Positions 54,062-62,775 of a DNA stretch of 64,000 bases are shown here, piece after piece. The notes under the pieces were generated by a model that was not told the DNA's origin, searched no databases, and worked only from the letters and a program-made list of their open reading frames with translations. A program made the translations under genes and the position numbers. This DNA is from Acidimicrobiia bacterium (GTDB lineage Bacteria; Actinomycetota; Acidimicrobiia; Acidimicrobiales; CAIXPF01): contig CANJRG010000013.1 in the NCBI GenBank assembly GCA_947476745.1, positions 53,279 to 117,278 of the forward strand. Direction: 5' to 3'. How positions within the stretch are numbered: position 1 is the stretch's first letter; the number at the start of each line of letters is the position of its first letter.

Positions 54062-54919
54062 ATGGCATGGATGACATCTGCGAGCAAGACACGGACGTCA
54101 ACGGCGGCACGGCCCTCGGCGCCGACGACGTCGCCGCATCACGATCGCGGGTTGTCGGGCCCCGGCCGGCGGCACCGGCTCATCGGCGGCTCGAGCCCAC
54201 TGCCCGGGCGCCGGGCGATGGTCGGGGCGCTGCTCATCACCGCATCTGCGGTCCTGGCCTTCCTGGCCGTCACCGGCGGGAAGGACCGGCCGACCGAACG
54301 GTTCGTGGTGGCCACCCGGGACCTCGCCGCCGGCACGCTTCTCGCCGACGACGACCTCGCCGTGGCCGTTGTCGACCTGCCCCCGGAGCTGGCGGCCAGT
54401 GCACTGCGCGACCCGGCCGCACTCCACGACGCCGTGCTCCGCGGGCCCGTCGCCGCCGGAGCGTTGCTCACCGGGGCCGTGGTCGACGTCGATGCCGTGC
54501 CTCGGGGCGCCGACGACGGCCTCCGCTATCGCGAGGTGTCCTTCGCCGTGGCCCGCTCACGGGCCCTGGCGGGCGATCTGGACAGCGGCGACCGGATCGA
54601 TGTGCTGGCCACGATCGGTGAACGCACCGAGGTCCTCGTACAGCGGGCGCTGGTCCTGGCCACCTCGGACGGCTCCGACAACGCTCTGGTGGTCTCCGAC
54701 GACGTCGTGCTGACCCTGGCCCTCGACGACCCGGGCGAAGCCCTGGCCGTCGCGCACGGAGCTGCCGTGGGCGAACTGACCGTGCTCCGCTCGACACGCG
54801 CCGACGATCGACTGGACCCGGTCTACCCCCCGCCCGACGGTCGGGTCACCGCAGCAGCGACCAACCTCACCGGCCCGACCCGCGCGCCGAGCAACGGGGC
54901 CGGACGGGTGACCCCGTGA
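54062..54919 (+). CDS. CpaB/RcpC-like SAF-domain pilus assembly protein
   Basis: Tad/Flp pilus component, periplasm- or wall-facing. The 285-residue product has a basic start, one membrane helix (ALLITASAVLAFLAVTGG) and an SAF domain (RFVVATRDLAAGTLLADDDLAVAVVDLPPE). A CpaB-type domain follows (VSFAVARSRALAGDLDSGDRIDVLATI, VVLTLALDDPGEALAVAHGAAVGELTVLRS). ATG 54062 is used; ATG 54071 is an alternative. It is first in the operon, and its stop overlaps the tadZ start. Confidence 0.85.
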   Translation: MAWMTSASKTRTSTAARPSAPTTSPHHDRGLSGPGRRHRLIGGSSPLPGRRAMVGALLITASAVLAFLAVTGGKDRPTERFVVATRDLAAGTLLADDDLAVAVVDLPPELAASALRDPAALHDAVLRGPVAAGALLTGAVVDVDAVPRGADDGLRYREVSFAVARSRALAGDLDSGDRIDVLATIGERTEVLVQRALVLATSDGSDNALVVSDDVVLTLALDDPGEALAVAHGAAVGELTVLRSTRADDRLDPVYPPPDGRVTAAATNLTGPTRAPSNGAGRVTP

Positions 54920-56274
54920 ACCACCGTTACGTCGTGCTGGGCCTCGCACGGCCGCGAGCACCTTGGTTCGCCGAGGTCGGCCGCTGGGCGACGGCGGGTT
55001 CAGCCCCGCTGGAGTTCATCCGCTGCGTCGCCCGGGAGGAACTGACTGCCAACCTGGCCTCGGGGCGCCCGTTCTCGGCCGTCCTGGTCGACGCCGGCAG
55101 CCACGGGTTCGACCGGGACCTCATCGAATTGGCCCGAACGGCAGGGTCGGCCACGATCGTCGTGGACGACACGCCCGCTCCCCGCGACTGGCAGGCGCTC
55201 GGCGCGCACAGCGTGCTGGGCGGAGGCTTCTCGCGGGCCGATCTGGTCCTTGCGCTCGACACGCACGCCAAACCGCTGCCGCGCATCGACGCCGAAGCGA
55301 GCCAGGTTCTCGACGTCCACAGGGAGCCCGAATCGGTGGCGACCGCCCTCGGAGACCACCGCTGGATCAGCGTGGTCGGGGCAGGCGCCGGCACGTCGGT
55401 ACTGGCCATGGCCCTCGCACAGGCGCTCGGCGAGGACCGGCAGCGGCGCGGCGACGATGACGAAGTCGTCCTGGCCGACCTCTGCCTCGATGCCGATCAG
55501 GCCATGCTCCACGGCGCACCCGACATCGTGCCCGGGGTCAGCGAACTGGCCGAGGCCTACCGATCCGGACGGCTCGAGGCCGCTGCCGTGCGGGACCTCA
55601 CCTTCGCGGTGCACGGCCGCGGCTATCACCTGCTGCTGGGCCTGCGTCGGCACCGGGACTGGGCCGCGTTGCGGCCCCGGTCGGTCGCCGCAGCGCTCGA
55701 CGGGCTGGCCGGGGCGTATCCGGTCGTCGTGGCCGACACCGATGCCGACCTCGAGGGCGAGGAGGAGTGCGGCAGCGTCGAGATCGAGGAACGCAACGTG
55801 CTCGCCCGCAGCGCGGTAGGCCGGGCCGACCTCGTCCTCGCCGTCGGAACCGGCGACCTCAAGGGTCTGCATGCGCTGATCCGCTTGCTCTGGCGCCTCC
55901 GATCCTTCGGGGTGCCGACCGATCGCCTGGTGCCCGTCGTCAACCGGGCCCCACGCCAGCCGCGGGCGCGTGCCGAGCTGACCCGGGCGATCCGCGACCT
56001 CGGCTTCGCCCCCTCGACACCACGCGACGATGACGACCCCGGACCGGAGCCGAACGGCCTCGCCGGCGTGGTCCTCGTACCCAACGTCCGCCGCGTCGAT
56101 CAGGTCGTGCGGGACGGCGGTCGGCTCCCCGACGCGTTGGGCCAGCCGTTGGCCAGGGCCGTCGACGCCGTGCTGGGCGAACTTGGACCTCGCGTCGACG
56201 ACGACGACGTCGGGCCCCAACCGGTGCGCCCCGGTGATCTCGGCCACCGTTTCGACGACCGGGCGGTGAGCTGA
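54916..56274 (+). CDS. tadZ: TadZ/CpaE-like ATPase with degenerate P-loop
   Basis: Pilus-localising MinD-like protein of 452 residues: an N-terminal receiver-like domain (about 1-120) and a C-terminal ParA/MinD-type fold. The expected deviant Walker A (KGGxGKT/S) reads VVGAGAGTSVLAMALAQAL (153-171) and lacks both lysines. Downstream MinD-like features remain: VVLADLCLDADQAML, GYHLLLGLR, VVVADTDADLE, VPVVNRAP. ATP binding may be weak or lost, as in some TadZ proteins. It overlaps the genes on both sides. Confidence 0.82.
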   Translation: MNHRYVVLGLARPRAPWFAEVGRWATAGSAPLEFIRCVAREELTANLASGRPFSAVLVDAGSHGFDRDLIELARTAGSATIVVDDTPAPRDWQALGAHSVLGGGFSRADLVLALDTHAKPLPRIDAEASQVLDVHREPESVATALGDHRWISVVGAGAGTSVLAMALAQALGEDRQRRGDDDEVVLADLCLDADQAMLHGAPDIVPGVSELAEAYRSGRLEAAAVRDLTFAVHGRGYHLLLGLRRHRDWAALRPRSVAAALDGLAGAYPVVVADTDADLEGEEECGSVEIEERNVLARSAVGRADLVLAVGTGDLKGLHALIRLLWRLRSFGVPTDRLVPVVNRAPRQPRARAELTRAIRDLGFAPSTPRDDDDPGPEPNGLAGVVLVPNVRRVDQVVRDGGRLPDALGQPLARAVDAVLGELGPRVDDDDVGPQPVRPGDLGHRFDDRAVS

Positions 56275-57599
56275 TGGCCGTCACCATCGAAGCAGCCCCG
56301 TCGCCCGCCGGGCCCGAGGACGCCGCCTCACCGTTGCGCCATCTCGAACGCACGGTCCAGGAGCGCGCCGCTGCGATGTCGCTCGACATGGCCTCACCGT
56401 CGAGCACGCGTACCCTCCGCCGCCTCGTCGAGGAGGAGGTCGAGCGCTGGAACCTCGACCACCGCCGCGGCCTCCGCCCCTTCGCCCTGGTCGACCACGA
56501 GGCCGTCGCGCAACGGGCGATGCGCAACTTGACGGGGTACGGCCCGCTCGAGGAATTGCTCGCCGACGACGACGTGTGGGAGCTGATGGTCAACGCCCCC
56601 GATGCCATCTTCGTGCGCCGCCACCGAGGACCGAGCGGCTACCACCACGAGGCGTTCCACGACGACGACCACGTGCTGCGCACCATGACCAAGCTGCTCG
56701 ACGACGCAGGCAGTCACCGAAAGCTCGACCCGTCCGAAGGCCTGCAGGACGCGCAGCTGGCCACGGGTGCCCGCGTCCACATCGTCCACGGCGATCTCAG
56801 CCGGGGCGGCCACCTGCTGGTCAACATCCGCAAGTTCACCGGGCTGTCGTTCAACCGGCTCGATCAGCTGGTCCGGGCTGACATGCTCGATGCGCCAAGT
56901 GCCCGCTTCCTCGCCGCAGCGGTGTCCGCCCGCTGTTCAATCGTGTTCGCCGGGGCGCCGGGATCGGGCAAGACGACATTGCTGAGCTGCTGCACGGCCG
57001 AGCTCGATCCGACCCTGCGGGTGGTGACCGCCGAAGAAGTTTTCGAGCTCGACATCCCCATGGCGAACCTTGCTCAAGTCCAGACGCGAGCGGCCAGGAG
57101 CGACCGGGCCGAGGTTGATCTGCGCCGCCTGGTCGCCGGGTTCCTGCGTATGTCCCCCGACATCGCCATCGTCGGTGAGGTGCGCGACCGGGAGGCGCTG
57201 CCGCTGCTGCTCACCCTGTCCTCGGGGGTGAAGGGGTACACGACCATTCATGCCGGATCGGCACGCCAGGCGCTCACCCGCCTGCGGTTCATCTGCCAGT
57301 TGGCCGACGCCGCGCGTGACCTGCCGATGAGCGCGCTCAACACCCTGGTGAGCGAGTCGATCGACCTCGTAGTCCACTGCGGGCGCGGCCCCAACGGCCC
57401 GCAGGTCAACGAGATCGCCGCCGTCGAAGAGCTCACCGGCGGCATCGACGCCGCCCAGTTCACCGTGACCGACCTGTTCCACCGGGCGGGACCAGGCCGG
57501 GCCCTCCGCTGGAGTGGCCACCTGCCGATCCGGCTCGAACGGGCGATGGCCAATGCCGGGCACGACCTCCGGGCGCTGCTCCAGGACGGCGCGCCATGA
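56274..57599 (+). CDS. tadA: TadA/CpaF secretion ATPase
   Basis: Hexameric motor of the Tad pilus. The 441-residue product has TGYGPLEELLADDDVWELMVN, Walker A GAPGSGKTT (227-235), and the Asp box/Walker B region MSPDIAIVGEVRDREALPLL. The His box is GYTTIHAGSARQALTRL. The start overlaps the tadZ stop by one base and the end overlaps tadB, so the machine is translated as a unit. Confidence 0.95.
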   Translation: MAVTIEAAPSPAGPEDAASPLRHLERTVQERAAAMSLDMASPSSTRTLRRLVEEEVERWNLDHRRGLRPFALVDHEAVAQRAMRNLTGYGPLEELLADDDVWELMVNAPDAIFVRRHRGPSGYHHEAFHDDDHVLRTMTKLLDDAGSHRKLDPSEGLQDAQLATGARVHIVHGDLSRGGHLLVNIRKFTGLSFNRLDQLVRADMLDAPSARFLAAAVSARCSIVFAGAPGSGKTTLLSCCTAELDPTLRVVTAEEVFELDIPMANLAQVQTRAARSDRAEVDLRRLVAGFLRMSPDIAIVGEVRDREALPLLLTLSSGVKGYTTIHAGSARQALTRLRFICQLADAARDLPMSALNTLVSESIDLVVHCGRGPNGPQVNEIAAVEELTGGIDAAQFTVTDLFHRAGPGRALRWSGHLPIRLERAMANAGHDLRALLQDGAP

Positions 57600-58525
57600 C
57601 CGCGTCGATCGTCGCGCTGCTCGCCGCCACGGGCACCTACCTGCTGTTCACGGCTACCGCGTTCGGCTGGCGGGATCGTGCACCGGCGTCGCCCGGGCGG
57701 GGTGCGATCACCCCGCGGGCCGCGCTGCGTCAATGGCTCGCCCAGGCCGGGCTCGCCGAGGTCGCTCTCGGCGAGTTCCTGTCGGCCATGGCACTGCTGG
57801 GCGTCGGTGGGGCGGCACTGGGCTATGTCGTTTTCGGGTCGCCGCTTCCAGCGATCTTCGCGGCCGTCGCTTCGGCCTGCGCGCCCGTCGGGCTCTACCG
57901 GAACCGTCGCCAGGCCCGCCGCGAGCATGCCGCGGACGAGTGGCCGCGTCTCATCGAGGAGCTCCGGCTGCGATCGACAACCCTCGGCCGATCGCTGCCC
58001 CAGGCCCTCTTCGAGGTCGGCGCGAGCACCTCCGACGAGCTCCGCCCGGCCTTCGACGCCGCCAAACGCGAATGGCTCATCAGCACCGACTTCACCCACA
58101 CCCTCGACGTGCTGAAGACCCAACTCGCCGATTCCACTGCGGATCTGGTGTGCGAGATGCTGCTGATCGCCCACGATCTCGGCGGCACCGATCTCGGCCC
58201 GCGGCTCAGTGCCCTGGCCGAGGACCGCCGCAACGACGTCGCCAGCCGAAAAGATGCCCGGGCGAAGCAGGCCGGGGTGCGCTTCGCCCGGCGCTTCGTG
58301 CTCGTCGTGCCGCTTGGTATGGCCGCGGCGGGCTGCCTCATCGGGACCGGCCGAGAGGCCTACTCCACCGCCCTCGGTCAGCTGCTCGTCCTGGTCGCGC
58401 TCGCCCTCATGGTGCTGTGTTGGGTGTGGGCGGGTCGGTTCCTGCGGCTGCCGGAACCCCAGCGGGTCTTCGCCCCGGCCCCACGGTCCGACCTGGCCGC
58501 CGACGATCGAGCGGCACAGCCATGA
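57596..58525 (+). CDS. tadB: TadB-like inner-membrane platform protein
   Basis: The 309-residue protein has membrane helices at the N-terminus (IVALLAATGTYLLFTATAF), the middle (FLSAMALLGVGGAALGYVVF) and the C-terminus (FVLVVPLGMAAAGCLIG, LLVLVALALMVLCWVWAG). The cytoplasmic T2SF domain between has WPRLIEELRLRSTTLGRSLPQALFEVG and LLIAHDLGGTDLGPRLSALAEDRR. ATGA overlaps link it to tadA and tadC. Confidence 0.88.
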   Translation: MTASIVALLAATGTYLLFTATAFGWRDRAPASPGRGAITPRAALRQWLAQAGLAEVALGEFLSAMALLGVGGAALGYVVFGSPLPAIFAAVASACAPVGLYRNRRQARREHAADEWPRLIEELRLRSTTLGRSLPQALFEVGASTSDELRPAFDAAKREWLISTDFTHTLDVLKTQLADSTADLVCEMLLIAHDLGGTDLGPRLSALAEDRRNDVASRKDARAKQAGVRFARRFVLVVPLGMAAAGCLIGTGREAYSTALGQLLVLVALALMVLCWVWAGRFLRLPEPQRVFAPAPRSDLAADDRAAQP

Positions 58526-59430
58526 GCCGGACCACGCTCATCGCCGTTGTCGCTCTGTGGGCGGGCCTGCTGCTGGTGCTGGCCGAGTTCCGCTGGTTCC
58601 GACGGGCCGGGCTGACCGAACGTCTGCACCGCTACGCTCCCGTCACTGCGGGCTCGCCGCGTCGCAGCGGGGCACTGTCGGCGGCCTCCGTTGCCGAGGT
58701 CGTCGGGCCCCTCATGAGCGCAGGCGCAGACCGGCTGCTGTCCGTGCTGGGCGTGAACGAGACGTTGAGCGTCACCCTGCAGCGGCTCCATGCCCCCATC
58801 GACGCCGCGACGTTCCGCCTGCGCGAGGCCGGTTGGGTGGCGGGTTCATTCGCCGTGGCGGCGCTGGCGGCCACCGTCGTCGCCCCGCCGCCCCCGCTCA
58901 CGATGCTGCTGCTGGCCGGCACGCCCCTGCTCGCCTTCCTCGTCCTGGAACAGCGGCTGGCCTCGGCGAGCGCCCGTCGCCGCCGACGCCTGTTCGAGGA
59001 ACTTCCCGTGGTGACCGAGCAGCTCGGCATGCTGCTCGGTGCCGGGTACTCGCTCGGTGCTGCGATCGGACGGCTCGGCAGCCGCGGCCGCGGTGCGGCG
59101 GCGGAAGATCTCCGGCGGGTTTCCAACCGCATCCGTCAAGGCCTGTCCGAGGAGCAGGCCCTGCGCGAATGGTCCGCCATCGCCGACCTGGCCGAAGTCG
59201 ACCGGCTCGTGGACCTGCTGGCGTTGAACCGCCACGGCGCCGACCTCGGGCCGCTCGTCGCCGTCGAGGCACGAGCGATCCGGCGGGAAGCGCACCGCCG
59301 CATCCTCGAGATCATCGACCGCCGGGCCCAGTTGGTGTGGGTGCCGGTCACCATCGCCACGTTGGTGCCCGGCGTGCTGTTCATGGCCATCCCGTTCATC
59401 GAGGCCATGCGCACCTTCGCCGCGCTCTGA
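58522..59430 (+). CDS. tadC: TadC-like inner-membrane platform protein
   Basis: The 302-residue T2SF-domain partner of TadB. It has an N-terminal helix (LIAVVALWAGLLLVLAEF), a central helix pair (WVAGSFAVAALAATVVA, LTMLLLAGTPLLAFLVLE) and the T2SF core RRRLFEELPVVTEQLGMLLGAGYSLGAAIGRL. It ends with WVPVTIATLVPGVLFMAIPF. The ATG overlaps the tadB stop. An 81-base gap without a gene separates it from the pilin-like gene. Confidence 0.88.
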   Translation: MSRTTLIAVVALWAGLLLVLAEFRWFRRAGLTERLHRYAPVTAGSPRRSGALSAASVAEVVGPLMSAGADRLLSVLGVNETLSVTLQRLHAPIDAATFRLREAGWVAGSFAVAALAATVVAPPPPLTMLLLAGTPLLAFLVLEQRLASASARRRRRLFEELPVVTEQLGMLLGAGYSLGAAIGRLGSRGRGAAAEDLRRVSNRIRQGLSEEQALREWSAIADLAEVDRLVDLLALNRHGADLGPLVAVEARAIRREAHRRILEIIDRRAQLVWVPVTIATLVPGVLFMAIPFIEAMRTFAAL

Positions 59431-59511
59431 CCGTTCCGCACCGCGGCGGCATCGACCGGCCACAGCCCGAGACCTACCCGACAACACCCCGACAACAACG
59501 AAGGCGGAATC

Positions 59512-59766
59512 ATGAACCACGACAACCGAGCCAAGTCCGTTTTGGTCGATTTCGGCCGGCGCGTCCACGCAACGACGCTCGCCTGGCGGATCACCCTGTC
59601 CGATCGGCTGGACCAGCATGACGACCGGGGCGAGGGCGTCATCTCCATGGCCATCGCGGTCCTCATCGTGGCGTTCCTCGGCGCGGCCGCCTGGCTGGCG
59701 TTCAAGGGCCTCCTCGAAGGCACGAAGGAGAAGGCCGAGGCCCAGATCGCCAGGGTCGGTGGCTGA
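59512..59766 (+). CDS. Flp pilin-like small protein
   Basis: Probable major pilin subunit, by position and shape. The 84-residue product has a 40-residue polar leader, then GEGVISMAIAVLIVAFLGAA and a short amphipathic tail (TKEKAEAQIARVGG). The expected Flp prepilin cleavage pattern (G, then Glu at +5 and Tyr at +6) is absent; only R-G-E-G precedes the hydrophobic stretch. A GGCGGA ribosome-binding site precedes the ATG. No prepilin peptidase gene lies in this window. Confidence 0.65.
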   Translation: MNHDNRAKSVLVDFGRRVHATTLAWRITLSDRLDQHDDRGEGVISMAIAVLIVAFLGAAAWLAFKGLLEGTKEKAEAQIARVGG

Positions 59767-60181
59767 TGCGTCGGCGAACGGGGCGTCCGAACGGGGCAGC
59801 GGCGTGCTCGGCCTGTGCTTCGGCGTCCTGGGCTTCCTCGGGTTTCTCCTCCTCGCCACACAGATAGCGATGAGCCTCTACGCAAACACGGTGGTGAGCG
59901 GGGCAGCGCTCGACGGTGGCCGGATCGTCGCCCGGGCCGCCGGAGCCGACGGCGTGCTCGCCCCCGGCGAACTCACCGCGGCACGTTCGGCCGCCGAGCG
60001 ACGGGTTCGCGATCTGCTCGGCGAGGCCGCCCGGTTCGACGTGACCGAGATCGACCTCGCCGCCGACCGGATCACAGTGACGGTACAGGCCCCCAGACCC
60101 CGCCTGCTCCTCGGCGGCGGCACGTTGGGCTCCGCCACCGTCACCCGACGTGCCGAGTTGCGCCTGGAGGTCCTGCAATGA
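59759..60181 (+). CDS. TadE/G-like pseudopilin 1
   Basis: The 140-residue product starts at GTG 59759, overlapping the pilin stop. It has a short polar leader (ASANGASERGSG), a hydrophobic helix (VLGLCFGVLGFLGFLLLATQIAM), then VVSGAALDGGRIVARAAGADG and a small beta domain. The arrangement fits TadE-like minor pilins. The start codon is inferred from overlap. Confidence 0.72.
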   Translation: MADASANGASERGSGVLGLCFGVLGFLGFLLLATQIAMSLYANTVVSGAALDGGRIVARAAGADGVLAPGELTAARSAAERRVRDLLGEAARFDVTEIDLAADRITVTVQAPRPRLLLGGGTLGSATVTRRAELRLEVLQ

Positions 60182-60675
60182 CCGGACGGGCTCCCGACGG
60201 ACGCAGCCCACGGTGGCGGCCCCCGGTGTCCGATCGGGAGTCCGGACAGGTCGCCGGCATCGAGATCCTGCCGTTTGCACTGCTGATCTTCGTCGCCGGG
60301 ATGTTGCTGGTGGCCAACGCCTGGGCCGTGATCAACGCCAAGATGGCGGCGTCGAACGCGGCGGCCCAGACGGCCCGCACCTACGCCGAGACACCGGCGG
60401 GGATGGGCCCGGCGGCGGCCTGGACACGAGCCGCCGCCGCCGGCGACCGGGCCTTCGCCGCAGCCGGTATCACCCCCGACCATCACAGCCTCCACCCCCG
60501 GGCCGGGCCCGGCCCATTCCGTTGCCGGCGAGTGGTCGTGGAGGCACAGGTCACCGTCGAACGGATCGTCGTACCGTGGCTCGGCGGCTTCGGTGACGGG
60601 CTGGACGTACGCGCGACCCACAGCGAACTGGTCGACCCGTACCGCAGCGGTCTCGAAGGCGGCGGCTGTGGGTGA
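60178..60675 (+). CDS. TadE/G-like pseudopilin 2
   Basis: The 165-residue product with ATG overlapping the previous stop. The leader DRESGQVAGIEILPFALLIFV puts a Glu six residues after Gly, close to the TadE cleavage pattern. After the helix come NAWAVINAKMAASNAAAQTARTYAE and a beta-rich tail. Probable minor pilin or pilus-assembly factor. Confidence 0.75.
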   Translation: MTGRAPDGRSPRWRPPVSDRESGQVAGIEILPFALLIFVAGMLLVANAWAVINAKMAASNAAAQTARTYAETPAGMGPAAAWTRAAAAGDRAFAAAGITPDHHSLHPRAGPGPFRCRRVVVEAQVTVERIVVPWLGGFGDGLDVRATHSELVDPYRSGLEGGGCG

Positions 60676-61150
60676 ACCTGATCAACTCCCCGATGGCGTC
60701 GGCCGACGACGGGCAATCGCAACCGACCCCGAACAGGGCAGCGCCGTGCTGCTCGCACCGGCGGGGCTGCTCATCCTGCTCGTCCTGGCGGCGCTGTGTT
60801 TCGACCTGACCTTGGCGTTCCAGTCCAAGCGCCAGCTGGTCGAACTGGCGGACGCCGCCGCGAACGACGCCGTGACGTTCGGCCTCGACGACGCCCGCCT
60901 GCGCGCCACAGGCGCCTACTGCTTGTCCCGCGAACGAACGGTTCGCTCGGTTAGCGCCGACCTGGCGGCGACTGACGTCGGCGCCGAGATCGTCAGCGTC
61001 CGGCTGTCCCCGCCCGGCGCCGATTGCCCGACCGAAGTCGTGGTGACCCTGCGCGCGATCTCGCCCTATCCGTTCAGCCGCGCCGTCTTCCGTCACATCA
61101 CCGGCACGACCATCGAGGCGCACGGCCGGGCGTCAGCAGTACTCCGCTGA
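60668..61150 (+). CDS. TadE/G-like pseudopilin 3
   Basis: The 160-residue product starts at GTG 60668, overlapping the previous stop. It has the leader DPEQGSAVLLAPAG, helix LLILLVLAALCFDLTLAF, then QLVELADAAANDAV, typical of TadG/Flp-assembly N-termini. Two Cys (AYCLSRE, ADCPTEV) could form a disulphide outside the cell. It ends the coupled pilus block. Confidence 0.72.
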   Translation: MGEPDQLPDGVGRRRAIATDPEQGSAVLLAPAGLLILLVLAALCFDLTLAFQSKRQLVELADAAANDAVTFGLDDARLRATGAYCLSRERTVRSVSADLAATDVGAEIVSVRLSPPGADCPTEVVVTLRAISPYPFSRAVFRHITGTTIEAHGRASAVLR

Positions 61151-61221
61151 TATTCGCTTTCAGCATTTTTCGATGTTTTCTATGTTTTCTACATGCCAGT
61201 TCGGCCGACCGGAGGATGCCG
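61151..61221 (+). promoter_or_regulatory. AT-rich intergenic element, likely internal promoter
   Basis: A 71-base gap with an AT-rich stretch (61150-61195) repeating TTTTC/TATG. It contains GCATTTTTCGAT (61163-61174), nearly identical to the element upstream of the first Tad gene. GGAGG at 61211-61215 is the pseudokinase ribosome-binding site. Confidence 0.5.
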
Positions 61222-62775
61222 ATGAGTACCCAGCCAACATCGGCGTCGCTACGCCATGAGGGCGTCACCGTGACCCTCGACCCGCGGACCGACTGCCTCG
61301 TCGCCCGCAAGGCCGTCCCGCCCGGATCGCACCAACGCCTGCAACGAGAAGTGGCCGTCCTGCGCCACCTCGACGGCCTGGCGGTCTGCGCGCCCAACGA
61401 TGCTCGGGAGGACGGGTCCGGCGGACAGGTCGACCTCGTCTACGTCGGGCCGCGGACCTTGGCCGGCCTCGAGGGGCTCCAACCGAGCGAACTGCTGTCC
61501 GCGCTGGCCGGCATCGCCCGAACCCTTCAGGCCGCCCACGAACGGGGGGTTTCCCACGGTCGGCTGACCGGGGACCACGTCCTGCTCGACGATGACGGCC
61601 GCCCGGTGCTCGCCGGGTGGTCCGCAGCAGGCCTGCGGGAGGACGCACAGGCAAACATCGAGCAGCTCGACGATCGGCCCGACAGCAGCCCCGACCCCGC
61701 CGAGAACGAGGGTCCCAGCCTCCGCTGGAACCCCGGCAGCGGCCACAAGGACGCGTCCGCCCCCGCATACGACCCGGCCGCAGACATCGCGGCCCTCGGG
61801 GAGCTCGCGGCCCGCTCGGCACAGGCGAACCGCCTGCTGAGCGGTCGGGCCCGCACCCAGCTCGCCGCCGTCGCCGCGGCGGCACGCCACCCCGACTCCT
61901 CGGTTCGCCCACCGTTGACCGAGCTGGTGCGGGTGCTCGAGCTGGCAGGCGGCACCCCGGATGGGCGGGTCGAGCCCATCCGCCGTCGGCACCGGCCAGG
62001 GCGGGCCCCCCGAGCGATGCGTGTGGCCCACGGTCCGATCGGCAGGTTGTCCCTGGCCGCCGTTGGGGCGGCGGCAGCCGCGGCCCTCACGGTGATCGTG
62101 CTCTACCAGCTCGCCTCGGGAGGATCCGCCGGGCCGGTTGCTCCGTCTCGCTCCGCAACACTCGACTCAACGACCGCCGTCGATGCCGTCGATGTTCCCG
62201 ACCGGGCCGTCGGCCCGGGCCGCGGCTCGCAGCCCGTGTCAGCATCCACCGACATCCCCACCGACCGTTCAGGAACCAACCTGTCGACGGCCTCGCCAGC
62301 CCTGGCAGAACCCACCGTCACGACCAGGCCGAACCGTTCGGGAGCCAAGACCGGCGTCAGCTCGACGATCGACAGGCGGCCGTCGACCGCCACACCGATC
62401 GGATGCCCAACCGACGCGGACCGCATCGCCGGCGAAGGTGTGCCCACCCACTGCGCAACGACCGTAGCCATCGACGGCGAGCAGATCCGGGTCGGGACGA
62501 CTCGCTACGCGCTCGGAGCGCCCGGCGATCAGGTCGGCCTCAGCGATCCCGCCTGCAGCGGCCTGCTGACCCCGGTCCTGTGGGAGCGGTCCAGCGGCCG
62601 GGTCTATCTGTTCGATCGCTGGGCGACCGCCACCGCAACGGTCTCCGGTCGGCTAGCCGGGGTGGTTCCCGGATCCACCGGGCTCCTCGACCCGCTCGAT
62701 GAAGGCTGCGGCCCGGTCCGGGTCGCCATGACCGATGGAACGGTGACCGAGTTGAACGATCTGGCAGGCGGATGA
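61222..62775 (+). CDS. membrane Ser/Thr-kinase-like pseudokinase
   Basis: The 517-residue product has an N-terminal kinase-like fold: VARKAV (Lys30), REVAVLRHL (Glu43) and GIARTLQAAHERGVSHGRLT. The catalytic residues are absent: the HRD-x4-N loop reads HGRLTGDHVLL (112-122), and the DFG site reads AGW (131-133). A membrane helix (274-298) leads to a Ser/Thr/Pro-rich external region and a C-terminal domain with Cys pairs (IGCPTDAD, HCATTV, DPACSGLL, EGCGPVRV). Start is ATG 61222, six bases after GGAGG. Probably a non-catalytic envelope sensor or scaffold for the Tad system. Confidence 0.72.
   Translation: MSTQPTSASLRHEGVTVTLDPRTDCLVARKAVPPGSHQRLQREVAVLRHLDGLAVCAPNDAREDGSGGQVDLVYVGPRTLAGLEGLQPSELLSALAGIARTLQAAHERGVSHGRLTGDHVLLDDDGRPVLAGWSAAGLREDAQANIEQLDDRPDSSPDPAENEGPSLRWNPGSGHKDASAPAYDPAADIAALGELAARSAQANRLLSGRARTQLAAVAAAARHPDSSVRPPLTELVRVLELAGGTPDGRVEPIRRRHRPGRAPRAMRVAHGPIGRLSLAAVGAAAAAALTVIVLYQLASGGSAGPVAPSRSATLDSTTAVDAVDVPDRAVGPGRGSQPVSASTDIPTDRSGTNLSTASPALAEPTVTTRPNRSGAKTGVSSTIDRRPSTATPIGCPTDADRIAGEGVPTHCATTVAIDGEQIRVGTTRYALGAPGDQVGLSDPACSGLLTPVLWERSSGRVYLFDRWATATATVSGRLAGVVPGSTGLLDPLDEGCGPVRVAMTDGTVTELNDLAGG

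Noticed and set aside
57514..58521. Upstream extension of tadC through tadB
   Set aside because: The frame is open, but tadB occupies this region in another frame; tadC starts at the ATGA overlap at 58522.
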